DNA of 62,278 nucleotides from an uncultured Ruminococcus sp. (GTDB lineage: Bacteria > Bacillota > Clostridia > Oscillospirales > Ruminococcaceae). Shown in pieces: positions 7,529 to 16,640 of the stretch. Below the pieces are notes generated by a model. It made no database searches, was not told the DNA's origin, and worked only from the letters and a program-made list of their open reading frames with translations. Both the position numbers and the translations under genes were made by a program. The DNA is taken from positions 1-62,278 of the forward strand of contig UQKC01000006.1 in the NCBI GenBank assembly GCA_900541495.1. The letters run 5' to 3'. How positions within the stretch are numbered: position 1 is the first letter of the stretch; every line of letters begins with the position of its first letter.

Positions 7529-9508
7529 TTATTTCAGCATTTCAAGGAATTCTTCTTCACTGATTATTTTTATGCCAAGTTCCTGCGCTTTTGTAAGTTT
7601 TGAGCCTGCTTCTTCACCTGCGAGAACGTAAGTTGTTTTCTTTGAAACCGAACCGGAAACCTTACCGCCGAAGGTTTCTATCATTGCTTTAGCCTCGTCA
7701 CGCTTAAGCGTAGGAAGCGTTCCCGTAAGAACGAATGTCATTCCTGCAAAACGGTCATCACCTGATCTCTGCGAGGTGTATTCCATTTTTACGCCCTTTT
7801 CGCGAAGTGCCTTAACAAGCTCTCGAAAATGTACTTCTGAAAAGGCTTTCTCAACATTCTCGGACATAACTGTACCGAAACCGTCTATCTCAGCGATCTC
7901 CTCGGCGGTAGCAGACATTATTTTGTCTATGCTTCCGAATTTTTCACACAAAAGCTTTGCAGCCGCAGAGCCGATATTTCGTATTCCAAGACCGAAAATT
8001 ACACGGTCAAGCGGATTATCCTTCGATTTTTCAATGGCAGCAATAAGATTTTCAGCGGATTTTCGACCAAAGCGTTCAAGTGTTTCAAGTTCGTTGACAT
8101 TTAAGCTGTAAATGTCTTCGATGTTTTTGATAAGATGTGCATCAAGCAACATTCCAACGACCGCATCGCCCATTCCGTCAATGTTCATTGCGCCTTTGCT
8201 TGCGAAATGAATGATATTTCGCTTTATCTGCGCAGGACAGTCGATGTTTGTGCATCGAAGTGCGGCTTCATCGGCAAAGCGAACTGTTTCAGCTCCGCAG
8301 ACGGGGCATTTGTCGGGAAGTTTATATGGTTCAGAACCTTCTTGATGCGAAACAGAGGAAATAACCTCGGGAATGATCTCACCTGCCTTACGAACCATTA
8401 TCTCGTCGCCGATGCGGATATCCTTTTCATCGATAAACTCCTGATTATGGAGTGTAGCTCTGCTGACGCTTGTTCCTGCAAGCTTAACTGGTTCAAAAAT
8501 CGCCACGGGAGTTATCGCACCAGTTCTTCCGACATTTACTTCAATATCAAGCAGCTTGGTTTTCTTTTCCTCGGGAGGAAATTTATATGCAACTGCCCAT
8601 TTCGGAACTTTTGCGGTAGCTCCGAGAGCGGTTCGCTGTGCAAAGTCATCAACCTTTACAACAACTCCGTCAATATCGAACGAATATTTTCCGCGCATAT
8701 CGCCTATTGCGCTGATACGTTCCTTGACCTGTTCATAGGTTTTGACTTTTTGATAATCTGCAATAACCTTAAAGCCAAGATTTTTGAGAAAATCCAGCGA
8801 CTGTTTATGCGAGGTTAGTTCTTTACCCTCTATTTGCTGAATATTGAAAACGAATATGTCAAGCTTTCTTGATGCCGCGATCTTAGGATTCTTTTGTCGA
8901 AGTGAGCCTGCCGCTGCATTTCTCGGATTTTTGAACGGTACTTCCCCGTTGTCCTCCTGCGTTTTGACAAGCTCATCAAAAACAGGCAGCGACATATAAA
9001 CTTCCCCTCTAACTTCAAGAAAAGGGATAGATTCTTTGAGTTTCAGCGGAATAGATTTTATCGTTTTAAGGTTAGCAGTAACATCTTCTCCGATGAAACC
9101 GTCACCTCGTGTCGAGCCGCGGACAAAGCTGCCGTTTTCATATTCAAGCGAAACCGAAAGGCCATCTATTTTCGGTTCAACTACATACTCGGGATCAGAA
9201 ACTTCTGTCTGACAGCGCTCTGTAAAGGCTCTGACCTGTTCAAAGTCAAAAACGTCCTGCAGGCTCCCCATTTGTACTTTATGCTCAACCTTTTCAAAGA
9301 CATTGAGCGCCTCACCGCCGACACGCTGCGTTGGTGAATTAGGGTCGGCAAGCTCGGGATACTTTTCTTCAAGCGCTTTAAGTTCCTGCATCATCATATC
9401 GTAGGTGTAGTCCTCGACAGATGGATTATCCATTACATAGTATTCGTAATTATACTGTTCAAGTGTAGTTCTTAATTCATTAACTCTGTCAATTATATTT
9501 TTATCCAT
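7529..9508 (-). CDS. ligA: NAD-dependent DNA ligase
   Basis: Seals nicks during replication and repair using NAD. The 659 residues show the NAD-pocket Ia region (NYEYYVMDNPSVEDYTYD) and the adenylation site KIDG with Lys113. An OB fold follows, with a four-Cys zinc finger (CPVCG...CTNIDCPAQ), helix-hairpin-helix repeats (DGMGD, ERFGRKSAENL, GLGIRNIG, DGFG) and a C-terminal BRCT domain starting near FAGMTFVLTGTLP. All expected domains are present at normal length. AGGG about 10 nt before the ATG is a modest ribosome site. It stands apart from the upstream transketolase operon, which ends in a terminator inside the short gap. Confidence 0.97.
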   Translation of the reverse strand: MDKNIIDRVNELRTTLEQYNYEYYVMDNPSVEDYTYDMMMQELKALEEKYPELADPNSPTQRVGGEALNVFEKVEHKVQMGSLQDVFDFEQVRAFTERCQTEVSDPEYVVEPKIDGLSVSLEYENGSFVRGSTRGDGFIGEDVTANLKTIKSIPLKLKESIPFLEVRGEVYMSLPVFDELVKTQEDNGEVPFKNPRNAAAGSLRQKNPKIAASRKLDIFVFNIQQIEGKELTSHKQSLDFLKNLGFKVIADYQKVKTYEQVKERISAIGDMRGKYSFDIDGVVVKVDDFAQRTALGATAKVPKWAVAYKFPPEEKKTKLLDIEVNVGRTGAITPVAIFEPVKLAGTSVSRATLHNQEFIDEKDIRIGDEIMVRKAGEIIPEVISSVSHQEGSEPYKLPDKCPVCGAETVRFADEAALRCTNIDCPAQIKRNIIHFASKGAMNIDGMGDAVVGMLLDAHLIKNIEDIYSLNVNELETLERFGRKSAENLIAAIEKSKDNPLDRVIFGLGIRNIGSAAAKLLCEKFGSIDKIMSATAEEIAEIDGFGTVMSENVEKAFSEVHFRELVKALREKGVKMEYTSQRSGDDRFAGMTFVLTGTLPTLKRDEAKAMIETFGGKVSGSVSKKTTYVLAGEEAGSKLTKAQELGIKIISEEEFLEMLK

Positions 9509-9521
9509 AATTCACCCTGAC

Positions 9522-9584
9522 AAAAAACGGATACAGTTTGCAAACGAAAGCCTTTGGCTTACTTCAATACAAATTGTACCCGTT
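9522..9584 (-). terminator. Terminator of the hfq-to-transketolase transcription unit
   Basis: Read on the minus strand: an imperfect long stem (arms 9570-9584 and 9524-9540) enclosing a small AAGCC/GGCTT hairpin, ending in TTTTTTG. It follows the transketolase C subunit and precedes ligA. Confidence 0.7.
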
Positions 9585-9605
9585 TATATTGCGTTTTATT
9601 ACAAA

Positions 9606-10556
9606 TTACTTTTTGAGCTTTACGGCAGCTTCAGCTTTTTCAGCAATGTTTTCAGCGCAAAGTCCGAATTCCTTGAGAAGATCAACAGCAGGACCGGAGT
9701 GACCGAATACATCATTTACGCCGACCTTTACAACAGGAACAGGGCAGCATTCTGTTACAACGTCAGCAACAGCAGAACCAAGTCCGCCGATAACGCTGTG
9801 TTCTTCAGCTGTTACGATAACGCCTGTTTCCTTTGCAGCCTTGCAGATGATATCCTTGTCGATAGGCTTTATGGTGTGCATATTGATAACTCTTGCGGAG
9901 ATTCCTTTTTCTGCAAGAATATCAGCTGCTTTTCTTGCTTCGCCAACCATAAGACCTGTTGCGATGATAGTAACATCATTGCCGTCACGGAGCTGGATTC
10001 CCTTGCCAAGTTCAAACTTGTAAGTATCCTTATCGTTGAAATTCTCAACAGCAAGACGACCAAAACGCATATATACAGGACCGTTGAAGTCGAGTGCAGC
10101 CTTAACAGCAGCCTTTGTTTCAACATCATCGGCAGGACAAATAATTGTCATACCCGGAATAGTTCTCATAAGTGCGATATCTTCGTTGCACTGATGTGTA
10201 GCACCGTCTTCACCAACGGAGATACCTGCATGAGTTGCACCGATCTTTACGTTAAGGTGAGGATATCCGATAGAGTTACGAACGATCTCATAAGCTCTGC
10301 CTGCAGCAAACATTGCAAAAGAGCTTGCGAAAACCTTTTTGCCTGTTGTCGAAAGACCTGCGGCAACGCCCATCATATTAGCTTCTGCGATACCACAGTC
10401 TATGAAACGCTCAGGATGAGCTTTCTTGAAAATGCCTGTCTTGGTTGCAGCAGCAAGGTCAGCGTCAAGTACGATAAGATCTTCATATTCATCGGCAAGT
10501 GCTGCGAGAGCCTCGCCGTAGCTTTCTCTGGTAGCTTTTTTGATTACATCTGCCAT
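9606..10556 (-). CDS. Transketolase, C-terminal subunit
   Basis: Split transketolase: this 316-residue subunit holds the pyrimidine-binding and C-terminal regulatory-fold domains. Visible are DADLAAATKTGIF near the start, the FIDCGIAEANMMGVAAGLS segment (cofactor-activating Glu region), HAGISVGEDGATHQ, and a C-terminal domain starting near DVTIIATGLMV. It must pair with the N-terminal subunit four bases upstream to move two-carbon units between sugar phosphates in the non-oxidative pentose phosphate pathway. A DXS-like role is unlikely because the N-terminal partner is transketolase-like and dxr lies elsewhere. Confidence 0.94.
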   Translation of the reverse strand: MADVIKKATRESYGEALAALADEYEDLIVLDADLAAATKTGIFKKAHPERFIDCGIAEANMMGVAAGLSTTGKKVFASSFAMFAAGRAYEIVRNSIGYPHLNVKIGATHAGISVGEDGATHQCNEDIALMRTIPGMTIICPADDVETKAAVKAALDFNGPVYMRFGRLAVENFNDKDTYKFELGKGIQLRDGNDVTIIATGLMVGEARKAADILAEKGISARVINMHTIKPIDKDIICKAAKETGVIVTAEEHSVIGGLGSAVADVVTECCPVPVVKVGVNDVFGHSGPAVDLLKEFGLCAENIAEKAEAAVKLKK

Positions 10557-10560
10557 GTTC

Positions 10561-11403
10561 TTAGTCCTCCAAGCTTTCTAATGTTTTGTTGAGTTCATCC
10601 ATTGCCTGTGCATACTGCTCAGCATTAGGAGCTGTACCGTGCCAGCCAACCTGATTTTCCATGAACGAAACGCCCTTGCCCTTAACGCTTGTCATAACGA
10701 TAGCAACAGGCTTGCCGTTGATCTTTTCAGCTTCATCAAAAGCTCTTTCAATATCATCAAAATCGTGTGCGTTCATTGTGATAACGTGCCAGCCGAAAGC
10801 TTCAAACTTGTCTGTGATAGGCATAGGTGAGCAAACATCGGTGATCTTGCCATCAATCTGCAAACCGTTGTTGTCAACAATAGCAACGAGGTTATCAAGC
10901 TTGTTGTGTGCGGAGAACATTGCAGCTTCCCAAACCTGACCTTCTTCGATCTCACCGTCACCGAGGATAGTGTAAACCTTGTAAGAAGCGGAAGAAAGCT
11001 TGCCGCCGAGAGCCATACCTGCAGCAGCAGAGATGCCCTGACCGAGTGAACCTGTGCTCATATCAACGCCCGGTGTACCTTTCATATCAGGGTGACCCTG
11101 AAGCATTGCACCGATGTGACGAAGCTTTTTAAGCTCAGACTTGTCAAAGAATCCTCTTTCTGCAAGAACTGCATAAAGTGCAGGAGCACAGTGTCCTTTT
11201 GAAAGAACAAAACGATCTCTGTCAGCCCCCTTGGGGTTTTTAGGGTCAACATTAAGCTTTGCAAAGTAGAGATAAGTAAGAACATCGCTTATTGAGAGCG
11301 ATCCGCCCGGGTGACCCGACTTAGCGTTGTAAACGCCCTCGATAACGCCCATTCTGACTTTGCAGGCTGTTTTTTCAAGCTGTTTTTTTATTGTTGCATC
11401 CAT
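10561..11403 (-). CDS. Transketolase, N-terminal subunit
   Basis: 280-residue thiamine-diphosphate-binding half of a split transketolase. The GDGEIEEGQVWEA...DNNG stretch is the GDG-(N)n-NN thiamine motif; SGHPGGSLSISD and KGHCAPALYAVL are family segments. I start at the second ATG (11403): GGAGG is 7 nt upstream of it but only 1 nt from the ATG at 11409. It sits four bases before the C-terminal subunit and 29 nt after the Cof phosphatase, with no terminator between, so it appears to be co-transcribed with the upstream cluster. Confidence 0.94.
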   Translation of the reverse strand: MDATIKKQLEKTACKVRMGVIEGVYNAKSGHPGGSLSISDVLTYLYFAKLNVDPKNPKGADRDRFVLSKGHCAPALYAVLAERGFFDKSELKKLRHIGAMLQGHPDMKGTPGVDMSTGSLGQGISAAAGMALGGKLSSASYKVYTILGDGEIEEGQVWEAAMFSAHNKLDNLVAIVDNNGLQIDGKITDVCSPMPITDKFEAFGWHVITMNAHDFDDIERAFDEAEKINGKPVAIVMTSVKGKGVSFMENQVGWHGTAPNAEQYAQAMDELNKTLESLED

Positions 11404-11432
11404 ATTCATACCTCCGTATATTTAAATGTCCG

Positions 11433-12251
11433 TTAAAGAACATTCATGACATAATAAAGTGCCTCGGCGACTGCTCCGTTATCACAATCTGCTTTTGTGA
11501 CCATGCAGGCGATCTTTTTCACTTCATCCAAAGCATTTGCAGGTGCTATCGGGATATCTGCGTTCTGCAGCATTTCAATATCATTGTTAAAGTCACCGCA
11601 GGCAGCAACGGTATATCCATAACCGCGGTATAATTCAAGCATTTTTTTGAGCGCTGTACCCTTTGAGCAGCCATTCGGCAGTATCTCATAAAAAAATTTG
11701 CTTGAACGTACAAAAGTCAGGTTGTCCCAACCTTTATTCTTGGTATATTCGGTAAGTTTATCTATCTCATCTGAATCGGCAGCAAAAAGAACCTTGCACC
11801 AACCCTCAGGAGAGATGTCTTTTATATCTGCTGAACGCGGAGTTATATCATTATAAGAAATGTCGATATGATATTCTTCCTGAATACTGTACTGCGGAAC
11901 AAGTATATCATCGGAGAGGTCTATTTCCGCGCCGACTTTTGGAAAGTTTTCAAGTATATCCTTTACAGCTTCGTATGCTGACAGATCAACAAAGTTCTGC
12001 CATGCATATTTCCTGTCCTTGCAGTCATAAATTGCACCGCCATTCAGCACGATCATAGGTTCATCAAGCTGCAATGTGTCAAAATACTGTGATGCAGACT
12101 GAACTGTTCTGCCCGTTGCAACGGTAAATCTTCCTCCGAATTTTCGGAAATCATAAATTGCGTCAAGATCTTTTTGGTTGAGCCGCTTGTTGGCAGGAAG
12201 CAGTGTTCCGTCCATGTCAGTAATGAAAATTACATTGGATAAATCTTTCAT
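11433..12251 (-). CDS. Cof-type HAD phosphatase
   Basis: 272 residues of the HAD superfamily, Cof/IIB subfamily. Motif I is DMDGTLL (residues ~12-18, Asp nucleophile and general acid), motif II is VATGRT, motif III a Lys in the NGCSKGTALKKML region, and motif IV GDFNNDIEML. The central cap domain is of type C2. Such enzymes dephosphorylate sugar phosphates or cofactors such as pyridoxal phosphate; the substrate cannot be read from sequence. It follows the pseudouridine synthase by 10 nt and precedes transketolase by 29 nt. Confidence 0.9.
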   Translation of the reverse strand: MKDLSNVIFITDMDGTLLPANKRLNQKDLDAIYDFRKFGGRFTVATGRTVQSASQYFDTLQLDEPMIVLNGGAIYDCKDRKYAWQNFVDLSAYEAVKDILENFPKVGAEIDLSDDILVPQYSIQEEYHIDISYNDITPRSADIKDISPEGWCKVLFAADSDEIDKLTEYTKNKGWDNLTFVRSSKFFYEILPNGCSKGTALKKMLELYRGYGYTVAACGDFNNDIEMLQNADIPIAPANALDEVKKIACMVTKADCDNGAVAEALYYVMNVL

Positions 12252-12261
12252 GGCTAAAAAC

Positions 12262-13179
12262 CTACATTTTTTTTAGTTTATTGATGACCGATTTAAAGTA
12301 ATCGGGTAATTCACTGTCAAATTCGTAATATTTTCCGTCAACAGGATGAACAAAGCCTATTTTTTTGGCGTGAAGGCATTGACCTTCACAGAGTTTGGAC
12401 GGTTTTCCGTAAACATCATCACCGAACACGGGATGACCTATATATGCCATGTGTACTCGTATCTGATGTGTTCTCCCTGTAAAGAGTTTTAGCTTTACAA
12501 GTGAATAACCATTGTATTCTTCAAGAACTGTATATTCCGTCTTGGCAGGCTTTGAGTTTTTCTCTGTCACGCACATTTTTTTGCGGTCAACGGGGTGTCT
12601 GCCTATGGGAGCTTCGATAATACCGTGACCTTCTTTAAGACGGCCGCATATTACGGCTTGATACTCTCGTGTAAAGGTATGCGCCTTTATCTGCTCAGCA
12701 AGTCCAAGATGTGCACGGTCTGTTTTTGCGACTATCAAAAGCCCGCTTGTGTTTTTGTCAATACGATGAACTATTCCGGGTCGGATGACTCCATTGATAG
12801 ATGAAAGTCTGTCTTTACAGTGATAGAGCAAAGCATTGACCAATGTACCATTGTAATTGCCAGCCGCAGGGTGAACTACCATTCCCTTTGGCTTATTTAC
12901 AACGAGAAGATCATCGTCTTCATAGACTATTTCTATCGGGATATTTTCAGCCGTTACATCAAGTTCGGTAGGCTCAGGTACAATTACGGAAATATTATCT
13001 CCATTCTTTACGGAACAGCTTTTGCTGACAGTTTTGCCATTAAGCGTGACCTGACCGTCTTTTATAAGCTTTTGCAGCATTGAACGCGTAAGATCAGCGC
13101 AATTATCACTCAGCCATTTGTCGATTCGTATCTGTTCCCCGTTTTCGAGGTTTTCTACGGTAAAGAAAAGCTCATCCAT
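12262..13179 (-). CDS. RluA-family 23S rRNA pseudouridine synthase (RluD/YlyB type)
   Basis: 305 residues: an N-terminal S4 RNA-binding domain (RIDKWLSDNCADLTRSMLQ; residues ~15-75) and the RluA catalytic domain with HRIDKNTSGLLIVAK containing the catalytic Asp. GRTHQIRVHMAYIGHPVFGD is the second signature. Start chosen at ATG 13179, which has GGAG 7-8 nt upstream and overlaps the lspA stop by 8 nt. A longer reading to 13215 lacks a ribosome site. The lspA-ylyB order is conserved in Firmicutes and supports the YlyB (RluD-like) assignment. Confidence 0.93.
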   Translation of the reverse strand: MDELFFTVENLENGEQIRIDKWLSDNCADLTRSMLQKLIKDGQVTLNGKTVSKSCSVKNGDNISVIVPEPTELDVTAENIPIEIVYEDDDLLVVNKPKGMVVHPAAGNYNGTLVNALLYHCKDRLSSINGVIRPGIVHRIDKNTSGLLIVAKTDRAHLGLAEQIKAHTFTREYQAVICGRLKEGHGIIEAPIGRHPVDRKKMCVTEKNSKPAKTEYTVLEEYNGYSLVKLKLFTGRTHQIRVHMAYIGHPVFGDDVYGKPSKLCEGQCLHAKKIGFVHPVDGKYYEFDSELPDYFKSVINKLKKM

Positions 13180-13666
13180 GTTGTTTCTCCGTTTTGTTTT
13201 CAATAAAACAAACATAGATCACAAGGCATATCGCACCGAGGACAACACATATATCGGCAAAATTGAATATAGCAAAATTGAAGAGTCTAACTTCGATATA
13301 ATCGATAACGTAGCCAAGCCTTATGCGGTCGATAAGATTTCCGATTCCTCCTGCGATAACTGCCGCCGCACTATAAACCATAAATGGATTTTTTTTCTTG
13401 TCCTTTATCACCCAAACGGTGAGAAGAACTATCAGTGCAAGCGTGAGGATTATCAGAAACCAACGTGCTCCCTCAAAGCTGCTGAATGCCGCTCCCCTAT
13501 TTTCTACATAGCGAAGTCCGATCACATCGAGGTCACCGAACTTGATAAGATCGCGTGAGGAAACCTCGGCAAAAACCGTATTTACCATAAAATATTTAAG
13601 GAACTGATCGGCAGCAATAAGGAGTACAATTATTACAATTGAAATAATCAACATATAAATATCCAT
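13172..13666 (-). CDS. lspA: Prolipoprotein signal peptidase
   Basis: Membrane aspartyl protease that removes lipoprotein signal peptides after lipidation; the GH74-like lipoprotein of this window would be a client. 164 residues, four hydrophobic helices, with AADQFLKYFM, ENRGAAFSSFEG, GGIGNLIDRIRLGYVIDYI (first catalytic Asp) and FNFADICVVLGAI (second). No Shine-Dalgarno is seen; the ATG lies just 1 nt after an 11-bp intergenic hairpin (13668-13694). MLII at codon 5 is an alternative start. Order ileS-lspA-rluD is the classical Gram-positive one. Confidence 0.95.
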   Translation of the reverse strand: MDIYMLIISIVIIVLLIAADQFLKYFMVNTVFAEVSSRDLIKFGDLDVIGLRYVENRGAAFSSFEGARWFLIILTLALIVLLTVWVIKDKKKNPFMVYSAAAVIAGGIGNLIDRIRLGYVIDYIEVRLFNFAIFNFADICVVLGAICLVIYVCFIENKTEKQHG

Positions 13667-13667
13667 G

Positions 13668-13694
13668 GTGCAGGCCGAAATTATCGGTCTGCAC
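13668..13694 (-). repeat. Hairpin between ileS and lspA
   Basis: Arms 13668-13678 and 13684-13694, 5-nt loop. On the minus-strand transcript this makes 6 bp, one A-C mismatch and 4 bp, ending one base before the lspA start codon. No T tract follows on the minus strand, so it is not an ordinary terminator. Confidence 0.6.
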
Positions 13695-13701
13695 TATTTC
13701 T

Positions 13702-16515
13702 TTACTTTAAAATTTTTGCTACTTCTTCTGCGCAGCGGTCGCAAAGTGTAGGATAAAGAGCATTCTTTCCAACAGACTTGGAGTAGATCCAGCATCTTTC
13801 GCACTTTTCGCCGTCAGCCTTTGCAACATCATAAGAAAGGTTGTCAGCCTTAAAGTCGCTCTTGAATTCACCGTTACCGCCGTCAACGATCTCAACGCCC
13901 GAAACAATGAATACCTTTGCAAGAATATCGGAGTAGCTGTCAAGCTTTGCGTGGAGTGAAGCATCACCATTTACATGGATAATAACCTTTGCTTCAAGAG
14001 AAGCACCGATAAACTTGTCAGCACGTTTAACTTCGAGTGCCTTTGTTGCATCAGCTCGGAGCTGGTAGATGAAATTCCACTTCTCAACAAATGCATCATC
14101 GACCTGAACGTCAATTGGTGTTGGGAAGTCATTCATCATAACGCTGTTTGTATCGTCTGTTTCAGAATGTGGCATATACTTCCAGATTTCTTCTGCTGTG
14201 AAAGCAAGAACAGGAGCAACAAGACGGGAAAGTGCACTGATGATGTAGTACATTGCTGTCTGAGCAGCACGTCTGTCAGCGGATTTTTCGCCCGTGCAGT
14301 AAAGTCTGTCCTTGATGATATCAAGATAGAAGTTGGACATATCTGTTACACAGAAATTATGGATTCCGTGAATTGCAACATGGAAATCAAATGCATTGTA
14401 AGCTGCCTTGCACTTTTCGATAAGAGCGTTAAGGCGGAGCAATGCCCATTTATCAATCTCATGAAGCTCATTTATAGGAACAATATCATTCTTTACATCA
14501 AAACCATTGCTGTCTCCGAGGTTTCCAAGGATATAACGAGCAGTATTACGGATCTTCTTATAGGTATCGGTAAGCTGCTTAAGAATTTCATTTGAGAAAC
14601 GAACGTCAGCGTGATAATCGGAAGAAGCTACCCAAAGTCTGAGGATATCTGCACCGTATTTATCTGTGATCTCGCTCGGGTCAACACCGTTTCCGAGGGA
14701 TTTATGCATTGTCTTACCCTCGCCGTCAACTACCCAGCCGTGAGTACATACAGCCTTGTAAGGCGCTCTGCCATAGATAGCCGAAGATGTGAGGAGTGAG
14801 GACTGGAACCAACCTCTGTACTGGTCTGCGCCCTCAAGATAAAGGTCAACAGGTGTATCAAATCCGCGTTCTTCCATAACAGCCTTATGTGTAACGCCGC
14901 TGTCAAACCAAACGTCAAAGATATCTGTTTCCTTGACAAATTCTGTGCAGCCGCATTCACACTTAAGTCCCTCAGGAATGAGATCCTTTACGTCATGGAT
15001 ATACCAAGCGTCAGAACCATCTTTGCGGAAGAGGTCGGAAGTCTTCTTGATAGTTTCATCGGTAACGATAGGCTTGCCGCAGTCCTTGCAGTAGAATACC
15101 GGGATAGGCACGCCCCATGTTCTCTGACGGGAAATACACCAGTCACTTCTGTCGTTTACCATTCCCTTGATACGCTCTTCGCCCCATTCAGGTATCCACT
15201 GAACCTTGCTGATGTTTTCGATAGCATTATCCTTAAAGCCCTTTACGGAGCAGAACCACTGTTCAGTTGCTCTGAAAAGGATAGGATTCTTACATCTCCA
15301 GCAGTGAGGATACTGGTGGACGATCTTTTCGAGTGCGAAAAGTGCGCCGCTCTCTTCAAGATCCTTAGCAATGATCTTGTTGGAATCTGTTGTCGAAAGA
15401 CCTGCATATTTGCCTGCCTCAGCAGTCTGGATACCCTTTGCGTCAACAGGAACGACAATGCCGATCTCGGGATATTTCTTGCATACTTCAAAGTCATCAA
15501 CACCGAAGCCAGGAGCTGTATGAACACAGCCTGTACCGCTTTCAAGCGTAACGTGATCGCCAACGATAACGAGAGAATCTCTTCCCATAAATGGGTGAGC
15601 AGCTTTCATATATTCAAGCTCTTTACCTGTGAATGAGCCTTCGGTAGTGTAGTTTTCTATCTTTGCAGCTTCCATTGTTGGCTTAACAAGTTCAGCCGCC
15701 ATAATGTAGTTTTCGCCGTTTGCCTTTACAACTGTATATTCATAATCAGGACCAAGGCAGATAGCAAGGTTGCCCGGAAGTGTCCAAGTTGTTGTTGTCC
15801 AGATAACGAAGAATGTCTTGTCAAGATCAAGTCCCATAGCTGTGAACTTGCCCTTGTCGTCTGTTACCTTGAACTTTACATAAATTGAATGGCATGGGTC
15901 GTTTGCATACTCGATCTCTGCTTCTGCAAGTGCAGTCTGGCAGTCAGGACACCAGTAAACCGGCTTCAATCCTTTATAGATGTAGCCTTTCTTGTACATC
16001 TCGCCGAAAACTTCGATCTCGTTAGCTTCAAATCCCGGTTTAAGTGTGAGATAAGGATCGTCAAAATCGCCCCATACACCAAGTCTTACGAACTGCTTCT
16101 TCTGATTTTCTACCTGAGTGAGAGCATATTCATGGCAGTGCTTACGAAGTTCAACAGGAGAAATAGCTCCCTTATCAACGCCGAGTGCTTTAAGTGCTTT
16201 AAGCTCGATAGGAAGTCCATGTGTGTCCCAACCGGGGATATACGGTGAGCAGAAACCACTCATATTTTTATAACGGACGATAATATCCTTAAGTACCTTA
16301 TTAAGAGCAGTACCCATGTGAATATCGCCGTTTGCATACGGAGGGCCGTCGTGAAGAACGTACTTAGGCTTTGCGCTGTTCTTCTCGATCATTTTGTAAT
16401 ATGTTTTGTTTTTTGCCCAATCCTCGAGCATAGCGGGTTCTTTCTGAACAAGATTTCCTCTCATCGAGAATTCCGTTTTCGGAAGATTGATAGTTGAATT
16501 AAAATCCTGCGCCAT
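13702..16515 (-). CDS. ileS: Isoleucyl-tRNA synthetase
   Basis: Charges tRNA-Ile. 937 residues with the class I HIGH-type motif GDIHMGT (residues ~63-69) and KMSKS-type motif TMHKS in GEGKTMHKSLGNG. The CP1 editing domain lies between them, and the C-terminal zinc finger CERCW...CDRC is of the bacterial (IleS1) type. Length is normal. AAGGAG precedes the ATG by 8 nt. The 125-nt leader shows no T-box signature; instead it holds a three-tier inverted repeat that shares a 19-nt core with the queD leader. Confidence 0.97.
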   Translation of the reverse strand: MAQDFNSTINLPKTEFSMRGNLVQKEPAMLEDWAKNKTYYKMIEKNSAKPKYVLHDGPPYANGDIHMGTALNKVLKDIIVRYKNMSGFCSPYIPGWDTHGLPIELKALKALGVDKGAISPVELRKHCHEYALTQVENQKKQFVRLGVWGDFDDPYLTLKPGFEANEIEVFGEMYKKGYIYKGLKPVYWCPDCQTALAEAEIEYANDPCHSIYVKFKVTDDKGKFTAMGLDLDKTFFVIWTTTTWTLPGNLAICLGPDYEYTVVKANGENYIMAAELVKPTMEAAKIENYTTEGSFTGKELEYMKAAHPFMGRDSLVIVGDHVTLESGTGCVHTAPGFGVDDFEVCKKYPEIGIVVPVDAKGIQTAEAGKYAGLSTTDSNKIIAKDLEESGALFALEKIVHQYPHCWRCKNPILFRATEQWFCSVKGFKDNAIENISKVQWIPEWGEERIKGMVNDRSDWCISRQRTWGVPIPVFYCKDCGKPIVTDETIKKTSDLFRKDGSDAWYIHDVKDLIPEGLKCECGCTEFVKETDIFDVWFDSGVTHKAVMEERGFDTPVDLYLEGADQYRGWFQSSLLTSSAIYGRAPYKAVCTHGWVVDGEGKTMHKSLGNGVDPSEITDKYGADILRLWVASSDYHADVRFSNEILKQLTDTYKKIRNTARYILGNLGDSNGFDVKNDIVPINELHEIDKWALLRLNALIEKCKAAYNAFDFHVAIHGIHNFCVTDMSNFYLDIIKDRLYCTGEKSADRRAAQTAMYYIISALSRLVAPVLAFTAEEIWKYMPHSETDDTNSVMMNDFPTPIDVQVDDAFVEKWNFIYQLRADATKALEVKRADKFIGASLEAKVIIHVNGDASLHAKLDSYSDILAKVFIVSGVEIVDGGNGEFKSDFKADNLSYDVAKADGEKCERCWIYSKSVGKNALYPTLCDRCAEEVAKILK

Positions 16516-16557
16516 TTGATTTTATCTCCTTATTTAAAAGTAGAATACAGCATCTAA

Positions 16558-16618
16558 TACCGATAGATCCAAAAACATAATTTAAGCATTTGCTTGATTT
16601 TGGAATTAGATATCAGTA
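16558..16618 (-). repeat. Structured repeat in the ileS leader (dispersed element, copy A)
   Basis: Minus-strand RNA would pair 16611-16618 with 16558-16565 (8 bp, one G-U), 16598-16603 with 16569-16574 (6 bp) and carry an AAGC/GCTT hairpin at the tip. Bases 16583-16601 are identical, on the opposite strand, to 48592-48610 in the queD leader; ATATCTAAT nearby is also shared. Confidence 0.6.
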
Positions 16619-16640
16619 TATAACCGTGCTGCGAAATAGA

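Noticed and set aside
8135..8818. 227-codon open frame on the + strand inside ligA
   Set aside because: Antisense to an intact ligase; no ribosome site or recognisable domain.
9699..10592. 297-codon open frame opposite the transketolase C subunit
   Set aside because: Antisense shadow; the sense frame is a clear enzyme.
16516..16640. T-box riboswitch before ileS
   Set aside because: The conserved T-box sequence (GGGTGGNACCGCG type) and a terminator/antiterminator pair are not present; only the repeat-type stem is seen.
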